In this document: one piece after another, positions 1 to 8,559 of the stretch
How the letters are laid out: every line of letters starts with the position of its first letter
How positions within the stretch are numbered: the first letter of the stretch is position 1
Assembly (NCBI GenBank): GCA_041984235.1
Contig: JBHIYN010000008.1
Coordinates: forward strand, 232,461-296,460
Origin: JBHIYN01 sp041984235
Lineage (GTDB): Bacteria; Pseudomonadota; Gammaproteobacteria; Ga0077536
Reading direction: 5' to 3'
DNA: 64,000 nucleotides
The notes under the pieces: generated by a model
What the model saw: only the letters and a program-made list of their open reading frames with translations
What the model was told of the DNA's origin: nothing
Database searches by the model: none
Translations under genes and position numbers: made by a program

Positions 1-1
1 C

Positions 2-442
2 GTGCCCGGCGCCTCGCGCGGCATTCGCGTGGTCGGTGACGATGCGCCGCGGGTCGCCGGCCTGCCGGTGGTCGGGCGGGTCGCGGCCGGGCAGCCGCTG
101 CTCGCCGTCGAGCACATCGAGGACCACTATGCCGTCGATGCCGCGGTATTCCACCCGCGCGCCGATTACCTTCTGCGTGTGCAGGGGCAGAGCATGCGCG
201 ATGCCGGCATCCTCGACGGTGACCTGCTTGCCGTGCACACCACGCGTGAGGCGGCCAATGGCCGGATCGTGGTTGCCCGCCTGGATGACGAGGTGACCGT
301 GAAGCGCTTCCGGCAGCGTGGTTCCAGGGTACGCCTGTTGCCCGAGAACCCCGACTTCGAACCGATCGAAGTCGACCTGGCGCGGCAGGAGCTCGTCATC
401 GAAGGGCTGGGCGTCGGCGTCCTGCGCACGCACAGCCGATGA
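2..442 (+). CDS. lexA: LexA-family repressor, C-terminal protease part (5' truncated by window)
   Basis: This is the catalytic half of a LexA/UmuD-type (S24 family) self-cleaving SOS repressor. The visible 146 residues hold the Ala-Gly cleavage site in VGRVAAGQP, the nucleophilic Ser in GQSMRDAGILDGD and the general-base Lys in DDEVTVKRF. The N-terminal helix-turn-helix would lie upstream of base 1; the frame is open to the window edge, so the GTG at base 2 is not a credible start. The gene overlaps imuA by 4 nt (ATGA). This fits the LexA2-imuA-imuB mutasome cassettes of many proteobacteria, where the repressor controls its own damage-inducible operon. It could instead be the main lexA. Any SOS box lies outside the window. 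Confidence 0.85.
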   Translation: MPGASRGIRVVGDDAPRVAGLPVVGRVAAGQPLLAVEHIEDHYAVDAAVFHPRADYLLRVQGQSMRDAGILDGDLLAVHTTREAANGRIVVARLDDEVTVKRFRQRGSRVRLLPENPDFEPIEVDLARQELVIEGLGVGVLRTHSR

Positions 443-1098
443 GCCTGCAGGAGTTGATGCGCCGCGCCGGCGTCTGGCGCGCGGGAGAGCTGCCGCCGGC
501 CGATGCGCGTGCAACCGGCTTCGCGACGCTCGACCAGGCCCTGCCCGGTGGTGGCTGGCCGCGCGTCGGTCTGACCGAGATCCTGGCGCCCACGGCGGGC
601 ATCGGCGCCCTGCGCCTGGTGTTGCCGGCGCTGGCGCGGGTGAGCGAGGAGGGCGGCTGGATCGTGTGGGTCAGCCCGCCGCACATTCCTTACCCGCCGG
701 CGCTGCACGAGGCCGGTGTGAACCTGTCGCGCGTGCTGATCGTCGATTTACCCGACCGCTCGCCCGCGCTGCACGAAGATGTCCTGTGGGCCTGCGAGCA
801 GGCCCTGCGCTTTGCCGACTGCAGCGCAGCCCTGTTGTGGCTGGATGACGTCAAGCCGCTGCATCTGCGCCGCCTGCAGCTCGCTGCCGAAGCCGGCGCG
901 ACCTGGGGTGTGGTCTTTCGCCCGGCACACCACGCGGTGCAGCCATCGCCGGCAGTGCTGCGGCTCGGTCTGGACGTGCCGCACGAAGATGACCGTGCCG
1001 CCGATGCACCGGACGGGCGCACGCGCAACGCGCTCGAGGTCACGCTGCTGAAGGCGCGCGGCGCGCGTCCCGGCGCCCGTTACCGGGTCGAGACATGA
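439..1098 (+). CDS. imuA: ImuA, translesion-synthesis accessory protein (RecA-like fold)
   Basis: 219 aa, the usual size for ImuA, the RecA-like partner that works with ImuB and DnaE2 in damage-induced mutagenesis. The sequence starts MSLQELMRRAGVWRAGEL and has the family's LPGGGWPRVGLTEIL segment where RecA carries Walker A; it lacks the canonical GxxxxGKT, as expected for ImuA. The ATG overlaps the lexA stop by 4 nt, and the stop overlaps the imuB start by 4 nt, so the three genes form a translationally coupled operon. I infer SOS control through the adjacent LexA. The assignment rests on both sequence character and position between lexA and imuB. Confidence 0.88.
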   Translation: MSLQELMRRAGVWRAGELPPADARATGFATLDQALPGGGWPRVGLTEILAPTAGIGALRLVLPALARVSEEGGWIVWVSPPHIPYPPALHEAGVNLSRVLIVDLPDRSPALHEDVLWACEQALRFADCSAALLWLDDVKPLHLRRLQLAAEAGATWGVVFRPAHHAVQPSPAVLRLGLDVPHEDDRAADAPDGRTRNALEVTLLKARGARPGARYRVET

Positions 1099-2678
1099 AC
1101 CGTATCCTCGATCCGGCGCGCATCCCGGCCGCACGTGGCGGCCCGGCACTGCAGGCGCTCGAACCCCTGCCGCGCCGCGCGCAGTCGCCGGCAGCGGGTG
1201 GCGCACGCGAGGCCCTGTGGCTGCATCTGCACCTGCCGCACCTGGCGCTGGAGGTCCTGCTGCGCGGCGCCGATGCCGGCAGCGCCTGCGTGCTGGCCGA
1301 GGGCGAGGGGCGCCGGCGACGGGTCGCACTGGGCAACCGGCATGCCGTGGCGCTGGGTGTACGCGCGGGCATGCCCCTGGTGGCCGCGCATGCGCTCGGC
1401 CGGCTACAGGTGCTGGAGCGCAACCCGCGCGCCGAGCAGCGTGCGCTGGAGCGCCTGTGCCAGTGGGCGATGCAGCTGACCCCGGTGGTCAGCCCGGTGG
1501 CGCCGGACGGTCTGCTGCTCGAGGTGCGCGGCAGCCTCAGGCTGTTCGGGGGTATCGATGGCCTGCTGGCACGCCTGCGGCGTGGCCTGCGGCAACTCGG
1601 GTACCGTGCCGATTACGCGCTGGCGCCGGTGCCACTGGCGGCCTCGGTGCTGGCGCGCGCCAGGCCGCGCGAGGTGGTGCTCGATCGGCACGAGCTGCAA
1701 ACCGCACTGGCGGCGTTGCCGTTGGCGGCCCTGCAGCTCGAGGCGGCGCAGCACGAGGCGCTGGGTACGCTTGGCGTGACCACCATCGGCGACTGCCGGC
1801 GGCTGCCGCGCGACGGTCTCGCACGGCGTTTTTCCCCGGCGTTCCCGGACATGCTCGATCGCCTGTTCGGTCAGGTCCCCGACCCGCGGCCGACGATCGC
1901 CCCGTTGCAGAGCTTCGATGCCGAGATCGATCTGCCCTGGGAAGTGACCCGCTCGCAGGCCCTGCTCACGGCCGGCGAGAAACTGCTGCACGAACTCGGC
2001 GGCTACCTGATCGCCAACGCCGCGGTCACCCGCTGTCTGCGCTGGCGCCTGGTCGAACGTGACGGCGAGGTCGGGTATTTCGAGATCGGCATGGCGCGTG
2101 CCACCCGGGACACCACGCACATGCTCGGCCTGTTGCGTGAGGCCCTGTCGCGCAGATCCCTGCGCGCACCGGTGCAGGCCATCGGGCTCAACGTCAGCGA
2201 CATCAGTTTCGGTGCCGCGCCCGGCGTGCGCGATCTGTTCGACCGGCGTGAGGAAGGCGACGGCGAAGCCTGTGCCGCTTTCATCGATCGCCTGCGCTCG
2301 CGCTGCGGCGAGCAAGCGCTGCGTACGCTCGGCCTGCGTAGCGCACACCGGCCGGAGCAGGCCTGGTGCTGGCGACAGCCGGCGGTGCTGCCGCAGCGCA
2401 GGGTGGCGGGCCTGGCGCACGTCGAAGGGGCCCGCGCGCGCCGGCCGCTATGGCTGCTGAGACGCGCGGTGAAGCTCGAGGTCCGTGATCGCGCGCCCCT
2501 GTTCGACGGACCGCTGGAGCTGACCCCGGACCGCGAGCGTATCGTCAATGGCTGGTGGGACGATGCCGGTGTCGCACGCGACTATTACGTCGCGACCACG
2601 GTGCGCGGCGGCCGACTGTGGATCTATCGCGAGCTCGGTGGCGAGCGGCACTGGTACCTGCACGGGATCTTCGAGTAG
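1095..2678 (+). CDS. imuB: ImuB, catalytically inactive Y-family polymerase-like protein
   Basis: 527 aa, typical for ImuB, the non-catalytic Y-family scaffold that binds the beta clamp and recruits DnaE2. The first acidic polymerase motif is replaced by hydrophobic/His residues (LHLPHLALE, about residues 43-51), and the second carboxylate motif is also missing around LEVRGSLRLFGG, so polymerase activity is not expected. A C-terminal RPLWLL segment matches the clamp-binding motif seen in ImuB proteins. The start overlaps imuA by 4 nt (ATGA). The next gene downstream is not dnaE2 but a lipid-biosynthesis operon 406 nt away, so the catalytic partner must be elsewhere or absent. Confidence 0.88.
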   Translation: MNRILDPARIPAARGGPALQALEPLPRRAQSPAAGGAREALWLHLHLPHLALEVLLRGADAGSACVLAEGEGRRRRVALGNRHAVALGVRAGMPLVAAHALGRLQVLERNPRAEQRALERLCQWAMQLTPVVSPVAPDGLLLEVRGSLRLFGGIDGLLARLRRGLRQLGYRADYALAPVPLAASVLARARPREVVLDRHELQTALAALPLAALQLEAAQHEALGTLGVTTIGDCRRLPRDGLARRFSPAFPDMLDRLFGQVPDPRPTIAPLQSFDAEIDLPWEVTRSQALLTAGEKLLHELGGYLIANAAVTRCLRWRLVERDGEVGYFEIGMARATRDTTHMLGLLREALSRRSLRAPVQAIGLNVSDISFGAAPGVRDLFDRREEGDGEACAAFIDRLRSRCGEQALRTLGLRSAHRPEQAWCWRQPAVLPQRRVAGLAHVEGARARRPLWLLRRAVKLEVRDRAPLFDGPLELTPDRERIVNGWWDDAGVARDYYVATTVRGGRLWIYRELGGERHWYLHGIFE

Positions 2679-2874
2679 CCACCCGTCGCGCAGCGTGAAC
2701 GTGCGCTTAACCTGCCGCGTGTCAGGCTCCCCGGTCGTGACCTGGCGGCGATCCCGCGGTGGCGGCAGACGGCCTGCGGTGGCATCCCGGATTGCCGCGC
2801 CGGTGTTCCGCCGCGCGCTTACCAATGAAGAACTTATTGCATATCTGGCCGCAGACGACGAGAATTCGCACCAC

Positions 2875-2892
2875 GGTCCCGGTCTCGGGACC
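2875..2892 (+). repeat. Perfect 7-bp inverted repeat (hairpin)
   Basis: GGTCCCG, a 4-nt loop GTCT, then CGGGACC. It lies 197 nt after the imuB stop and is not followed by a T-run, so it is not a classical Rho-independent terminator. It could be the 3' end structure of the imuAB transcript or an operator. Function unknown. Confidence 0.4.
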
Positions 2893-2976
2893 ATCCGGGG
2901 GCGAGAACCATCACACCTCCAGCCCTGTGCTCCCGGATCAGTCACCACTGCCGCGAACTAAAGCGGAATAAAATAC

Positions 2977-3004
2977 CTGACGGATGTTACGAACGGGTTA
3001 TAAT
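2977..3004 (+). promoter_or_regulatory. Candidate sigma70 promoter of the ceramide operon
   Basis: A -35-like CTGACG at 2977-2982 and a perfect -10 TATAAT at 2999-3004 are separated by 16 nt. It precedes the acyl-ACP synthetase ATG at 3085, implying a leader of about 70 nt. The -35 is only 4/6, so the call rests mainly on the perfect -10 box in otherwise GC-rich DNA. Confidence 0.5.
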
Positions 3005-3084
3005 CCCGGCCGCTGTATCAAGGGGGGCGACTCGCGTTCTGCGGGGGCGTTGATTCAGGCTTTTCAATTTCGATCCTATTCACG

Positions 3085-4833
3085 ATGAAAGCAACTAAAA
3101 TCAATAAGTTACTTCCTCTGCGCAACGCTTCTTTCGAGACCCTGACGGACGCACTGGAGTACGCCGCCGAAGGCGAGACCGGATACAACTTCTACGACGG
3201 GCGCGGCGAGTTGTTCGCCGTACTCAGTTACCGTGACCTGCGCGATCAGGCCCGCGCCCTGGGGCGCCGCCTGCGCGGACTCGGACTCAAGCGCGGTGCT
3301 CGCGTTGCCATCGTGGCCGAAACCGAGCCGATGTTTCATCGGTTTTTCTTCGCCTGCCAGTACGCCGGTTTCATTCCGGTATCGCTGCCGGCCGGCTTCC
3401 AGCTCGGCGCTCGCAAGGCCTACGTCGAACAGCTCGAGCGCATGCTCGACAGCTGCGGTGCCGACGTCGCCGTCGCGCCCGAATCACATGTCGGACTGCT
3501 GCGGCAGGCCGTCGAACGCCTCGACCTGGTCAAGGCGGGCACTCCGGAAGAGTTCGACCAGCTCGACGACAACGATCTCGAGCTCCAGCCGCTGGGCGCC
3601 GACGAGCCCGCCTACCTGCAGTACACCTCGGGCAGCACCCGTTTCCCGCGTGGTGTCGAGATCTCGCAGCACACCGTGATGACCAACCTGCGCGACATCG
3701 CCGTGCATGGCCTGCGCATCACCGAGCAGGATCGCATGGTGGCCTGGCTGCCGCTGTATCACGACATGGGACTGGTCGGCTTCGTGCTGTTGCCGCTCGG
3801 CAGCCAGCTTTCGGCGGACTACCTCAGCCCGCGTACCTTCGCCATGCGCCCGCGCCTGTGGCTGAAGGTGATCTCGGAGAATCGCGGCACCATTTCCTCC
3901 AGCCCGCCGTTCGGTTATGCGCTGTGCGCCAAGCGTCTGCGCCTGACCGACCAGGATCGGTACGACCTCAGCTCCTGGCGCGTCGCCTGTGTCGGCGCCG
4001 AGCGCATCCACCCGGAGCCCCTGCGCCAGTTCGCGCACGTACTGGAGCCGGCGAAGTTCGACGCGAATGCCTTCGTCGCCTGTTACGGCATGGCCGAATG
4101 CGCGCTCGCGATCAGCTTCGCGGAACTCGGCAGCGGTATCGATTCGGTCAAGGTCGACAAGGAGAAAATGTCGGTCGAGGGCCGCGTCGAGATCGTCGCC
4201 GACAGCAATGGCGGCACCGATACCCTGACCTTCGTCGACTGCGGCAAGATTCTGCCGAGCTTCGAGTTGGCAATCCGCGATGACGACGGCCGCGACCTGC
4301 CCGACTACGAGTGCGGGCGTATCTGCCTGCGCGGTGACAGCGTGATGAACGGCTACTTCCAGAATCCCACGGCCACGGCCGAGGTCCTGTCCGACGACGG
4401 CTGGCTCGATACCGGTGACATCGGCTATCGCGTCGGCGATCACGTAGTGGTCACGGCACGGCGCAAGGACGTCATCATCGTCAATGGCCGCAACATCTGG
4501 CCGCACGATCTCGAATACCTCGCCGAGAGCCTGCCGGGCGTACGCTTCGGCAACGTCTCCGCGTTCTCCTTCGCCGACGACAGCGGCGCAGACCAGGTCG
4601 TGATGGTGGTCGAGTCGCGCGAGACCAATCCCGCCAAGGCGCGCGAGTTGTGTGACCAGCTGCGTGCCCTGATCGTGGAGCACTTCGGCATCACCTGCCA
4701 TATCGACCTGGTGCCGCCGCGAACCCTGCCGCGGACCTCTTCGGGCAAGCTGTCGCGCTCCAAGGCCAAGCAGGACTTCCTGGCGCGAGCGCAACAGGGC
4801 GTCGGCGGCATCATCGCCGGCGCCAATGGATGA
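3085..4833 (+). CDS. Fatty acyl-AMP ligase / acyl-ACP synthetase of ceramide pathway
   Basis: 582-aa ANL-superfamily adenylating enzyme of the FAAL type. The P-loop reads YTSGSTRFPRGVEIS (about residues 180-194) and the later core motifs are GYFQNPTATAE, DGWLDTGDIGY and RRKDVIIVNGRN; the C-terminal catalytic Lys lies in PRTSSGKLSRSKAK. It should activate a fatty acid and load it on the ACP encoded two genes on. The start is the first ATG after the TATAAT promoter. The stop overlaps the cerR-like start by 8 nt. The order acyl-ACP synthetase, epimerase/reductase, ACP, Spt matches the Caulobacter ceramide genes (cc_1165 to cc_1162), so I infer that it supplies acyl-ACP for ceramide synthesis. 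A free-standing FAAL for another lipid is the alternative. Confidence 0.85.
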   Translation: MKATKINKLLPLRNASFETLTDALEYAAEGETGYNFYDGRGELFAVLSYRDLRDQARALGRRLRGLGLKRGARVAIVAETEPMFHRFFFACQYAGFIPVSLPAGFQLGARKAYVEQLERMLDSCGADVAVAPESHVGLLRQAVERLDLVKAGTPEEFDQLDDNDLELQPLGADEPAYLQYTSGSTRFPRGVEISQHTVMTNLRDIAVHGLRITEQDRMVAWLPLYHDMGLVGFVLLPLGSQLSADYLSPRTFAMRPRLWLKVISENRGTISSSPPFGYALCAKRLRLTDQDRYDLSSWRVACVGAERIHPEPLRQFAHVLEPAKFDANAFVACYGMAECALAISFAELGSGIDSVKVDKEKMSVEGRVEIVADSNGGTDTLTFVDCGKILPSFELAIRDDDGRDLPDYECGRICLRGDSVMNGYFQNPTATAEVLSDDGWLDTGDIGYRVGDHVVVTARRKDVIIVNGRNIWPHDLEYLAESLPGVRFGNVSAFSFADDSGADQVVMVVESRETNPAKARELCDQLRALIVEHFGITCHIDLVPPRTLPRTSSGKLSRSKAKQDFLARAQQGVGGIIAGANG

Positions 4834-5776
4834 CGCGCGCTCCGGTATAGACCACGTCCTGCTGACCGGCGCCACCGGCTTCATCGGTGGCCACCTGCAG
4901 ACCGCCCTGGCGGCCGCCGGGTACCGCGTCACCGCCCTGGTGCGGCCGGACTCCCCGCACCGGGACCGCGTCGCCAGCGGCGTCGGGGTGTGCGAAGCAG
5001 CGCTCGACGATGGCGCCGCGCTGACCGCGGCAGTCGCCGACGCCGACCTCGTCATCTACGCCGCGGGCGCGGTACGTGGCCGTGATACGGCTGACTTCGA
5101 GCCGGCCAATGTCGATGGTCTGCGCAACATCGTCAGCGCGGTGCGGCAGGCGCCGCGGCGTCCGGCGGTCGTCCTGATTTCGTCGCTGGCCGCGTCGCGC
5201 CCGGCGCTCTCCGCCTATGCCGCGAGCAAGGCCGCCGGCGAAGCCGTGCTGGCGGGGGTGACGGAGGTCGCCTGGACCATCCTGCGTCCGCCGGCGGTGT
5301 ACGGACCCGGTGATCGCGAGATGCGCCCGTTGTTCGAGGCCATGCGCCGCGGATTCGCATTGCGCGTCGGCCCGCGCGAACAGCGCCTGTCGCTGCTCTA
5401 CGCGGTCGATCTCGCCGCCGCGGTATGCGCGGTGACCGGAGCACTGCCGCGCTGCCACGGACGGACCTTCGACCTCGACGACGGCCGCACAAACGGTTAT
5501 GGCTGGCCGGACATCCTGGCCGCGGTCAGGGGGCAGCGGCCGGCACTGACCGTGCCGGTGCCACGCTGCCTGCTCATGATGCTGGCCGGCGCCAATCTCG
5601 CGCTGGCGCGCGTGCTGGGCTACCGCCCCATGCTCACGCCGGGCAAGGTGCGTGAACTTTCGGAGCCTGCCTGGCTCTGCAATAATCACGCGCTTTCCAC
5701 GGCAACGGGTTGGGCGCCGCGCTTTACCCTAGAATCCGGAGTGCGCGCCACCTTTGCCAGCCATGGCCTGCCCTGA
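4826..5776 (+). CDS. cerR: NAD(P)-dependent epimerase/dehydratase family, CerR-like ceramide reductase
   Basis: 316-aa extended short-chain dehydrogenase. The Rossmann nucleotide motif GATGFIGG is near residue 15 and the catalytic Tyr-Lys pair is in YAASKAAGE (about residues 131-139), with RPPAVYGPGD following. In bacterial sphingolipid synthesis the CerR member of this family reduces the 3-keto group on the oxidised ceramide or sphinganine intermediate. The family alone does not prove the substrate; the call comes from its place between the acyl-ACP synthetase (8-nt overlap) and the ACP (start directly abuts the stop). A sugar-nucleotide epimerase is the alternative but is unlikely in this operon. 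Confidence 0.78.
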   Translation: MDDARSGIDHVLLTGATGFIGGHLQTALAAAGYRVTALVRPDSPHRDRVASGVGVCEAALDDGAALTAAVADADLVIYAAGAVRGRDTADFEPANVDGLRNIVSAVRQAPRRPAVVLISSLAASRPALSAYAASKAAGEAVLAGVTEVAWTILRPPAVYGPGDREMRPLFEAMRRGFALRVGPREQRLSLLYAVDLAAAVCAVTGALPRCHGRTFDLDDGRTNGYGWPDILAAVRGQRPALTVPVPRCLLMMLAGANLALARVLGYRPMLTPGKVRELSEPAWLCNNHALSTATGWAPRFTLESGVRATFASHGLP

Positions 5777-6022
5777 ATGACCGCACAAGACGCCATCGTC
5801 GAGACCCTGATCGCACTGCTGCAGAAGTCGCTGGACGCGCCGCGGGCGCTGTCGGCCGACACGGCGTTGATCGCCGATCTCGGCCTGGAGTCGATCCAGG
5901 TCATCGAGTACCTGTGCGAGGTCGAGGATCGCTTCGACCTCGCCATCAACGAGGACACCCTGGCGGACGTGCGCACCGTCGGCGACCTGGCCGCGGTGGT
6001 GCAGCGCCTGCAGGAGGCCTGA
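5777..6022 (+). CDS. Dedicated acyl carrier protein of ceramide operon
   Basis: 81-aa acyl carrier protein. The phosphopantetheine-accepting Ser is in the motif DLGLESIQVIEYL (Ser about residue 36), a variant of the usual DSL. It begins on the base after the cerR-like stop and ends 6 nt before spt, so all four genes should be co-translated. Ceramide operons in Caulobacter carry a specialised ACP in the same position. I infer that it carries the acyl thioester consumed by Spt. It is not the housekeeping acpP, which normally sits between fabG and fabF. Confidence 0.85.
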   Translation: MTAQDAIVETLIALLQKSLDAPRALSADTALIADLGLESIQVIEYLCEVEDRFDLAINEDTLADVRTVGDLAAVVQRLQEA

Positions 6023-6028
6023 TCCGCG

Positions 6029-7228
6029 ATGGCGTTGTTCGACAAGTTCCAGCAGGCGGCCGCGACCCGCGACCTGCTCACCGCGCTGCCGGTGAATCCC
6101 ACCGACATCGTCATCGAGCAGGTACTGTCGGCGACCGAAGCGGTGGTGCGCGGCAAGCCTACCATCATGGCGGGGACCAACAACTACCTGGGCCTGACCT
6201 TCGACCCCGAATGCATCGCCGCCGGCCAGCGTGCGCTGGCGGAAGCCGGCACCGGTACGACCGGCTCGCGCATGGCCAACGGGACCTACCAGGCGCATCT
6301 CGACCTCGAACGCGAGCTCGCGGCGTTTTTCGGTGTGCCGTACGCGATGGTGTTCTCGACCGGCTATGCCGCCAATCTCGGTTCACTGGTTGCGTTGCTG
6401 GGTGCCGGCGACGCGGTGCTGATCGACTCCGAGGCGCACGCCAGCCTGTTCGACGGTTGCCGCATGAGCGGTGCGGACATCTTCCGCTTTCGCCACAACG
6501 ATCCGGAGGGACTGGCCAAGCGCCTGCGTCGGCTCGGCGAACGCGCGCGAGATGCCCTGATCGTGGTCGAGGGCCTGTACAGTATTCGCGGCGATCGCGC
6601 GCCGCTGAAAGAGTACGCGGCGGTGCGCGACGAGTACGGCGGCCTGCTGTTCATCGACGAGGCCCACTCGCTGGGGCTGTTCGGCGCGCACGGGCGCGGA
6701 CTGGCCGAGGCCGAGGGGATCTTGGAGTCGACCGATTTCATCGTCGGCACGTTCAGCAAGAGCCTCGGTTCCATCGGCGGGTTCTGCGTCTCCCGTCATC
6801 CCGAGCTCGGCCTGTTCCGCTACGCGAGCCGGCCCTACATTTTCACCGCGTCGCCTTGCCCGTCGGTGATCGCCACCACGCGGGTCGCGTTGCGTCGACT
6901 GGCGGAGGAGCCCGCATTGCGGGAGCGGGTATGGCGTAACGCCGAGCGTCTTTACGCCGCGCTCGCGGCAATGGGGTTGTCGCTGGGACCGCACGTGAGC
7001 CCGGTGGTCGGCGTGGCCTTTGGTGAGCGCGAGCGGGCGCTGAGCTGCTGGCAGGGCCTGCTGGATGCCGGTGTGTATACCAATCTCATCCTGCCTCCCG
7101 CGGCACCCGAGGGCGGCAGTCTGATCCGCTGCAGCGTGACTGCCGCTCATAGCGATGATCAGATCGACGCCATCATCGCCGCCTTCGCGGCGGTGCACGG
7201 GGGAGCCGACGCCGGCTGCGCGGCCTGA
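6029..7228 (+). CDS. spt: Serine palmitoyltransferase-like alpha-oxoamine synthase
   Basis: 399-aa PLP-dependent alpha-oxoamine synthase, the family of serine palmitoyltransferase, KBL and BioF. The PLP Schiff-base Lys is in TFSKSLGSIGGF (about residues 244-255), the cofactor Asp/His in LLFIDEAHSLGLFG, and the glycine-rich TGSRMANGTYQ stretch is near residue 83. Spt condenses serine with an acyl thioester to give 3-ketosphinganine, the first committed sphingolipid step. Assignment to Spt rather than KBL or BioF rests on the operon with acyl-ACP synthetase, ACP and CerR, with no biotin or threonine genes nearby. It ends 14 nt from the convergent flippase gene. Confidence 0.85.
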   Translation: MALFDKFQQAAATRDLLTALPVNPTDIVIEQVLSATEAVVRGKPTIMAGTNNYLGLTFDPECIAAGQRALAEAGTGTTGSRMANGTYQAHLDLERELAAFFGVPYAMVFSTGYAANLGSLVALLGAGDAVLIDSEAHASLFDGCRMSGADIFRFRHNDPEGLAKRLRRLGERARDALIVVEGLYSIRGDRAPLKEYAAVRDEYGGLLFIDEAHSLGLFGAHGRGLAEAEGILESTDFIVGTFSKSLGSIGGFCVSRHPELGLFRYASRPYIFTASPCPSVIATTRVALRRLAEEPALRERVWRNAERLYAALAAMGLSLGPHVSPVVGVAFGERERALSCWQGLLDAGVYTNLILPPAAPEGGSLIRCSVTAAHSDDQIDAIIAAFAAVHGGADAGCAA

Positions 7229-7242
7229 GCGGCGCGAAAGAC

Positions 7243-8559
7243 TCAGCGGCTGCTGAGGGCGCGCCGCACGATCAAGGCGAGCGCCCCGAGCATCAGCGTA
7301 TTCAACACGAGGTGAGCTACCCCGGGTGCGCTGGCGCCGATACGAGGCGCCAGGGCGACGAAAGCGCACACGTAGATCACCGCACCGGCGCCCTGCGCGG
7401 CGAGCGCGGTGCCGGCGTGCCCCAGCGTGTACGCGGCGGGGCGCAGCGGCGCCGCGGCCAGTTCCATGCCGGCCGCGGCGACGAGCCAGGTCAGCAGGGT
7501 CGCCGCCGGCACGTAGTCGGCTCCCAGGGTTAGCCCGAGCAGGGCCTTGCCGAACCACCAGGCGACCAGGATCACTGCCGTCGCCGGCAGCGCGAGCAGG
7601 CTGACGACGCTCACGATGACCTCGGCGAACGCGCCCTCACCCCGGTGCAGCATGCGGGCCAGGTCGGGGAAAATCGCCTGGCGTACCAGCAGGGCCGGCT
7701 TCGACACGACGTTGGCAAATTCGCGCGCGATGCGGAACAGGGCCGCGCCCTCGTTGCCGAGCAGGGCGCCGGCGAGCAGCGTGCCCAGTGCCTTGGGCAC
7801 GAGATCGAGCGAGCTCTGCCAGTAGATCACATGCAGGAAATGGCCGATGCCGGGATGGCGGGCGCGCAGCGCGGGCAGATCGATCGGCGCGCGCCACTGC
7901 GGCGCCGGGATGCGGGCGCGCGCTTCGCGCCACCCGAAGACCTGCTCGGCGAGGTACTGGCCCGCCTGGGAAACCGCCCACACTGCGGCTACGGTGGTCG
8001 GTGTCGCCGTTCCCGACAGGGTAAGCGCAAGGACCCCGGCCAGTCTCAGGCCGTTGCCGAGGAGCAGGGCCGCGCTCAGCAGGTAGAAGCGATCGAAGCT
8101 GCGCAGTATCCCGCTGGCCGTGCCCTGGCCAGCGGTCAGCAGCAGCAGGCAATAGGCCATGGCGGTGTGCTCGGTCGCCGCGGTCCACACGTCGAAGGCC
8201 GTCATCAGACGCACGCCTGCCAGTGCCACCAGCGTGCCGGTTACAGCGGAGAGCACGTCGATGACCAGGCCCGCGCGCAGCAGGCGGGCGAGCGCCGCGT
8301 GATCGCGATCCTCGATCAGCGGAACCCCGTAGCGCACGATCGCCTCGAACGGCTTCAGGTTGATCAGTCCGCGCACGGTGAGCACGTAGGCGTGCAGCAG
8401 CGCGACCAGGCCGAAACCGGCCGGACCGAGGACGCGGGCCGCGATCAGGGTCGACGACAAGGCCAGCACGGCGCCGATGGCACGCCCGCCGAGGAGCATG
8501 GCGAAATTGCGCACGACGCGATCGAGCGCCTGGCGTGCGGCGCTGCGGCTCGCGGTCAC
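7243..8559 (-). CDS. Polytopic membrane protein, Wzx/MATE-like lipid flippase
   Basis: 438 aa from a GTG that overlaps the upstream gene stop by 4 nt (GTGA); an ATG 30 nt further upstream is possible. It resembles the polysaccharide/lipid flippase (MOP) superfamily: an amphipathic N-terminus, then about 12 hydrophobic segments. The N-terminal segment around LGGRAIGAVLALSSTLIAARVLGPAGFG is typical of O-antigen flippases. No glycan-repeat polymerase or ligase is nearby. As last gene of the CDP-alcohol phosphotransferase operon it could move the headgroup-bearing lipid or its precursor across the inner membrane; this is inference. Confidence 0.65.
   Translation of the reverse strand: MTASRSAARQALDRVVRNFAMLLGGRAIGAVLALSSTLIAARVLGPAGFGLVALLHAYVLTVRGLINLKPFEAIVRYGVPLIEDRDHAALARLLRAGLVIDVLSAVTGTLVALAGVRLMTAFDVWTAATEHTAMAYCLLLLTAGQGTASGILRSFDRFYLLSAALLLGNGLRLAGVLALTLSGTATPTTVAAVWAVSQAGQYLAEQVFGWREARARIPAPQWRAPIDLPALRARHPGIGHFLHVIYWQSSLDLVPKALGTLLAGALLGNEGAALFRIAREFANVVSKPALLVRQAIFPDLARMLHRGEGAFAEVIVSVVSLLALPATAVILVAWWFGKALLGLTLGADYVPAATLLTWLVAAAGMELAAAPLRPAAYTLGHAGTALAAQGAGAVIYVCAFVALAPRIGASAPGVAHLVLNTLMLGALALIVRRALSSR

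Larger units (their letters stand above)
2679..3084 (+). other. 406-nt non-coding gap between imuB and the ceramide operon
   Basis: I see no convincing gene here: the short open frames lack a ribosome-binding site and protein-like composition. The first third is GC-rich like the flanks. From about 2815 onward the base composition drops (stretches such as ttattgcatatct). The gap contains a 7-bp perfect hairpin at 2875-2892 and a promoter-like element ending in TATAAT at 2999-3004. It marks the boundary between the mutasome genes and the lipid island. Confidence 0.6.

Noticed and set aside
2548..2971. Short open frames between imuB and the ceramide operon
   Set aside because: No ribosome-binding site, no recognisable domain, and composition unlike neighbouring proteins.
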